Shown one piece after another: positions 61,420-64,000 of a stretch of DNA of 64,000 nt. The stretch covers positions 4,330,501-4,394,500 of the forward strand of contig NC_066396.1 in assembly GCF_013377495.2 (NCBI RefSeq). The letters run 5' to 3'. Below the pieces are notes generated by a model. That model had not been told where the DNA came from. It worked only from the letters and a program-made list of their open reading frames with translations, and made no database searches. The number at the start of each line of letters is the position of its first letter. Positions within the stretch are counted from its first letter, which is position 1. A program made the position numbers and the translations under genes. This DNA comes from Cygnus atratus (taxonomy: Eukaryota; Chordata; Aves; Anseriformes; Anatidae).

Positions 61420-61500
61420 CAGGAACAGAGAAATTGAAGGGCAGAGAGAACAAGTGACTCAATTCTAGAGCAGAGATGGGAGCCAATCTGTTCCTTCCTC
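61420..61500 (-). mobile_element. possible MIR-like SINE fragment, antisense
   Basis: AGAAATTGAAGGGCAGAGAG, then AACAAGTGACTCAATTCTAG followed by CAGAGATGGGAGCCAATCTG has the order of the reverse MIR core (GAAACTGAGGCACAGAGAGG, TTAAGTGACTTG, then GCAGAGCTGGGA). It is short and could be coincidental. Confidence 0.42.
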
Positions 61501-63710
61501 ATTTATAACAATGTCTTTTAAGCACTGGCTTTCAGTTAGGACTCTGCCACCTTTAGTCACACCTTTTTTCTTTTCTACTGCAATGGGACAAACATGGGTT
61601 GGAGAGGAGAGTTTTTATCCTCAGTGCTTGGCTTCCAATAGAGCAGGAGCACCTTTTTTTTCTCTTTATACCAAGCCCTTGAGAAAGGGTTTCTGGTCTC
61701 TGACTTGGGCTCCATGGCATTGCAGTATGTGCAAGCTGCAATACAAACAAGTCACAATCATCATCTGAAATGATGCAAACCTCAAACAACTCTCTGCATT
61801 TGATGGTGAGGGCATTTGGGGAGAGAAGTTGTGCACCGATGAGGGCAGTGCACACAATTCACCAGCAAAAACATAAAGGGCTGCACAAATAGTAAATGTG
61901 TTAGAAACAGCCATTTGACACAAGTGTCTGCTTTCTCTTTATTCTGTTGCCATTATCTGTATTTTCATAGATCAGGAGCCTTTTGCACCATGCACTACAC
62001 AATCAATAACAGAAATGATAGTCCAGGTTTCTATTTTTCCTAGTGCTGTATCTACTAAAGCCAAAGTGAAAGAACATCATTGAAAATGCCTCCATATAAA
62101 AAAGTCCCACGGCTATATATAGATGCTAGATGGAGTTAATCTTATCATGTAGATAACATGTTCCTATGATCAGCTTCCAGATACACCTAGAAACAACAGG
62201 GTTCCTGCCAACTTTGCGCTTTCAAGATATTTCGTAATGGACACTAGCAGTAGACATCTGTAAGTATAAACATCTCTCCTGCTCTTCATTTATCTTATCT
62301 TTTTCTTACAGTACTCTCTTCATCTCATAATTATTGCAACTGTGTGCTTTGTTTTAGCTTTTTCAAACTGCATGCTTCTTAAGGAAGAAGGCAGCAACTT
62401 TAACGCATCTTGTTATAAGTGTGCATGTCTAGGGCAGAATATGCTGTTGTAAATGGTCTCCACCCACGATTTGGATGATTCGGTGACCCGAGAACTCTGT
62501 GATCAGAGTTAGTGTAAGAAGATACAGTTGTACACATCCACAAATCTCCAAACACATATTATTATTATTTTAAAATATAAATATATGATATTTAGCGTGT
62601 CTATTTTTTGATGGTCTGGCATGAATAGATGGTGAAATTGTTGAGCACCAACAAGACACAGCTGGAACTTCATTGGGTTTGCTTTTATACCAACCATGCT
62701 ACAACATGACTCTCAAATTCTGTGCAAATTACTTTTTCCAAGTTGTCCAACTGAAACATAGATTTAGAAATGTCCACACACCGTCCCAGAGTGTTTAGCA
62801 TGCATTAGATGAAGGTCATAATAAAAGTACCAGTTTTATTATTCTACAGTTTCAGCAGATGGTCTAAACTATTAAGAATCAATTTGAGCCTATTAAGAAT
62901 ATCATTGATTCTATTTCCAGGCAAAATCACAGTAGTTCAACCTCATTACTTATCTGTCACAGTGAGAAGTAGCTGAACCTTCATCCATCACATTCACCTA
63001 CTTTTCACCCAGAATTCTTGATCTATTTTTCTGAGATTTCCTTGCTGCTAAACTATTATTTTCCTCGAAGATCTATGGCAATGCAGGCATCCATTTCCAA
63101 TCCTCCTGCTCTCTTCCCTCCCAATATATATATAAATGTAAGAAGAATATCTAGTCTTCATTCCCGAGAATCTCAATGTACATCACAAAGGATGAGTGTA
63201 TCATTAGACCCATTACTTAGATGAGACATCAAAGGTATGCAGTGATTTCTCTATACAATTTAACAAGTGTTGTGATCTCTGAAGGTAAATTGAGAAATCA
63301 ATGCTGACACAGCGCAAGTTTTAATTTTGAAATCATACAGGCTCCCAGAATTTCCAGGACTACTGTCAGCTCATTTGTCCAGTTGCTGCTATAGCTTCTT
63401 AAGCCAATTATTTTTTTAAAATAATTTTTAAAATATTTATTTCCAAATTTTGCCTTAACTCAAATCTACTTTTCCTTGGGAAAGATGATACAGTATTTTT
63501 GCAAATTTTGTTTACTGACTTTTTAAATCTAAATAGTTTTCTGTAGAGCATATGTTTTATTTCGTTCAATGTTTGAGTGGTGCTTCATGCTGCATATTAA
63601 TTAGCAAAGTCATTAGTTACTTATTCCCAAATTTTGAAAAACCCAGTTTGATCTTTGGAGGCCTTGTTTTGGAGGCTTGAGATTCAGATCCATATGACAT
63701 TCTCACATCA

Positions 63711-63748
63711 TTTTTTTTTCTTCTTTTTTTTTTTTTTTAAAAAAAAAA
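63711..63748. repeat. poly-T followed by poly-A
   Basis: Nine T, CTTC, 15 T and then 10 A form a self-complementary homopolymer junction. This is low-complexity DNA and prone to sequencing or assembly error. Confidence 0.85.
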
Positions 63749-64000
63749 TTAGCCACAAACTAGATAACTGCAATTTGACTATAAGCAAAATTTAAAACTT
63801 CTAAGGCTATCCAGATACATTTATTTTATCAATCATGTCTATACTAATCACACCTTAATCACATCTAGCATTGAAATAAGACTATCACCAACATCCATGA
63901 CTACCATGTTTATTCATTCTTCTGGACACATGAGATGTAACCACTAAAGGTACAGGCATTCAACATATCCTTGTGAATGCGATATATATATACACTTGTG

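Larger units (their letters stand above)
32947..64000 (-). other. SETBP1: SETBP1 intron upstream of the giant exon (partial)
   Basis: This is the 3' part of the intron preceding the exon on the minus strand. The small preceding exon, expected to end near a G-F-Q-P-Q-type sequence and then GT, was not recognised. Bases 33000-34300 are AT-rich and featureless. 34300-34900 include a TATA-like element and a CpG-enriched patch. 36400-37060 and 38700-39130 are AT-rich with homeodomain-like ATTA cores. 41941-42240 and 43070-43186 are CR1 fragments. 46800-57400 is unique-looking with simple repeats only. 58900-60150 has scattered open frames on both strands with no domain. 60560-60860 is hairpin-rich. 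61500-64000 is AT-rich unique DNA ending in short TA runs. Confidence 0.8.

Overview
This 64 kb window looks like vertebrate, most likely bird, chromosomal DNA from inside one very large gene. It has a single long, well-spliced coding exon and otherwise non-coding sequence. The interspersed repeats are few, and the clearest are CR1 LINE fragments of avian/reptilian type plus some old MIR-like SINE remnants. There is no prokaryotic gene layout, no CRISPR array and no intact mobile element. Low repeat density and CR1 dominance fit a bird. Placement on a chromosome (chicken Z carries much of the human 18q12-q21 synteny) is inference only.

The one gene is SETBP1 (SET-binding protein 1), on the minus strand. 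Its giant coding exon spans 29481-32946 (3466 nt, 1155 complete codons plus one base). It corresponds to human exon 4 and starts at about human residue 177. The assignment rests on several landmarks in the expected order and spacing: AT-hook 1, an RGRKPR motif, the DSGIGT phosphodegron (the Schinzel-Giedion and leukaemia mutation hotspot in human), the DHYY HCF1-binding motif, AT-hook 2 and the start of the SET-binding region. With a constant offset of 176, the degron, HCF1 motif and both AT hooks fall on the human numbers 868, 991, 584 and 1016, so there is no net insertion or deletion between these landmarks.

Bases 32947-64000 are the upstream intron (intron 3 by human numbering, at least 31 kb) and bases 1-29480 the downstream intron (intron 4, at least 29.4 kb). 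I could not recognise exons 3, 5 or 6. They probably lie outside the window, but a very short exon could have been missed by eye.

The introns hold: an antisense CR1 3' end (41941-42240); a sense CR1 reverse-transcriptase fragment with a visible FADD motif (25355-25545); two more decayed CR1/L3-type 3' tails (about 3890-4016 and 43070-43186); five or six MIR-like fragments; a perfect 53-bp-period tandem duplication (39423-39527); a small hairpin-rich, TAGGCAYCT-bearing patch (60620-60860); two CpG-enriched patches (about 20000-20300 and 34490-34690); several AT-rich, repeat-free stretches that read like conserved non-coding elements; and ordinary microsatellites and poly-A/T tracts.

I saw no previously undescribed gene system. 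The most useful follow-ups are the tandem duplication, the hairpin patch with its dispersed relatives, and the candidate intronic regulatory elements.
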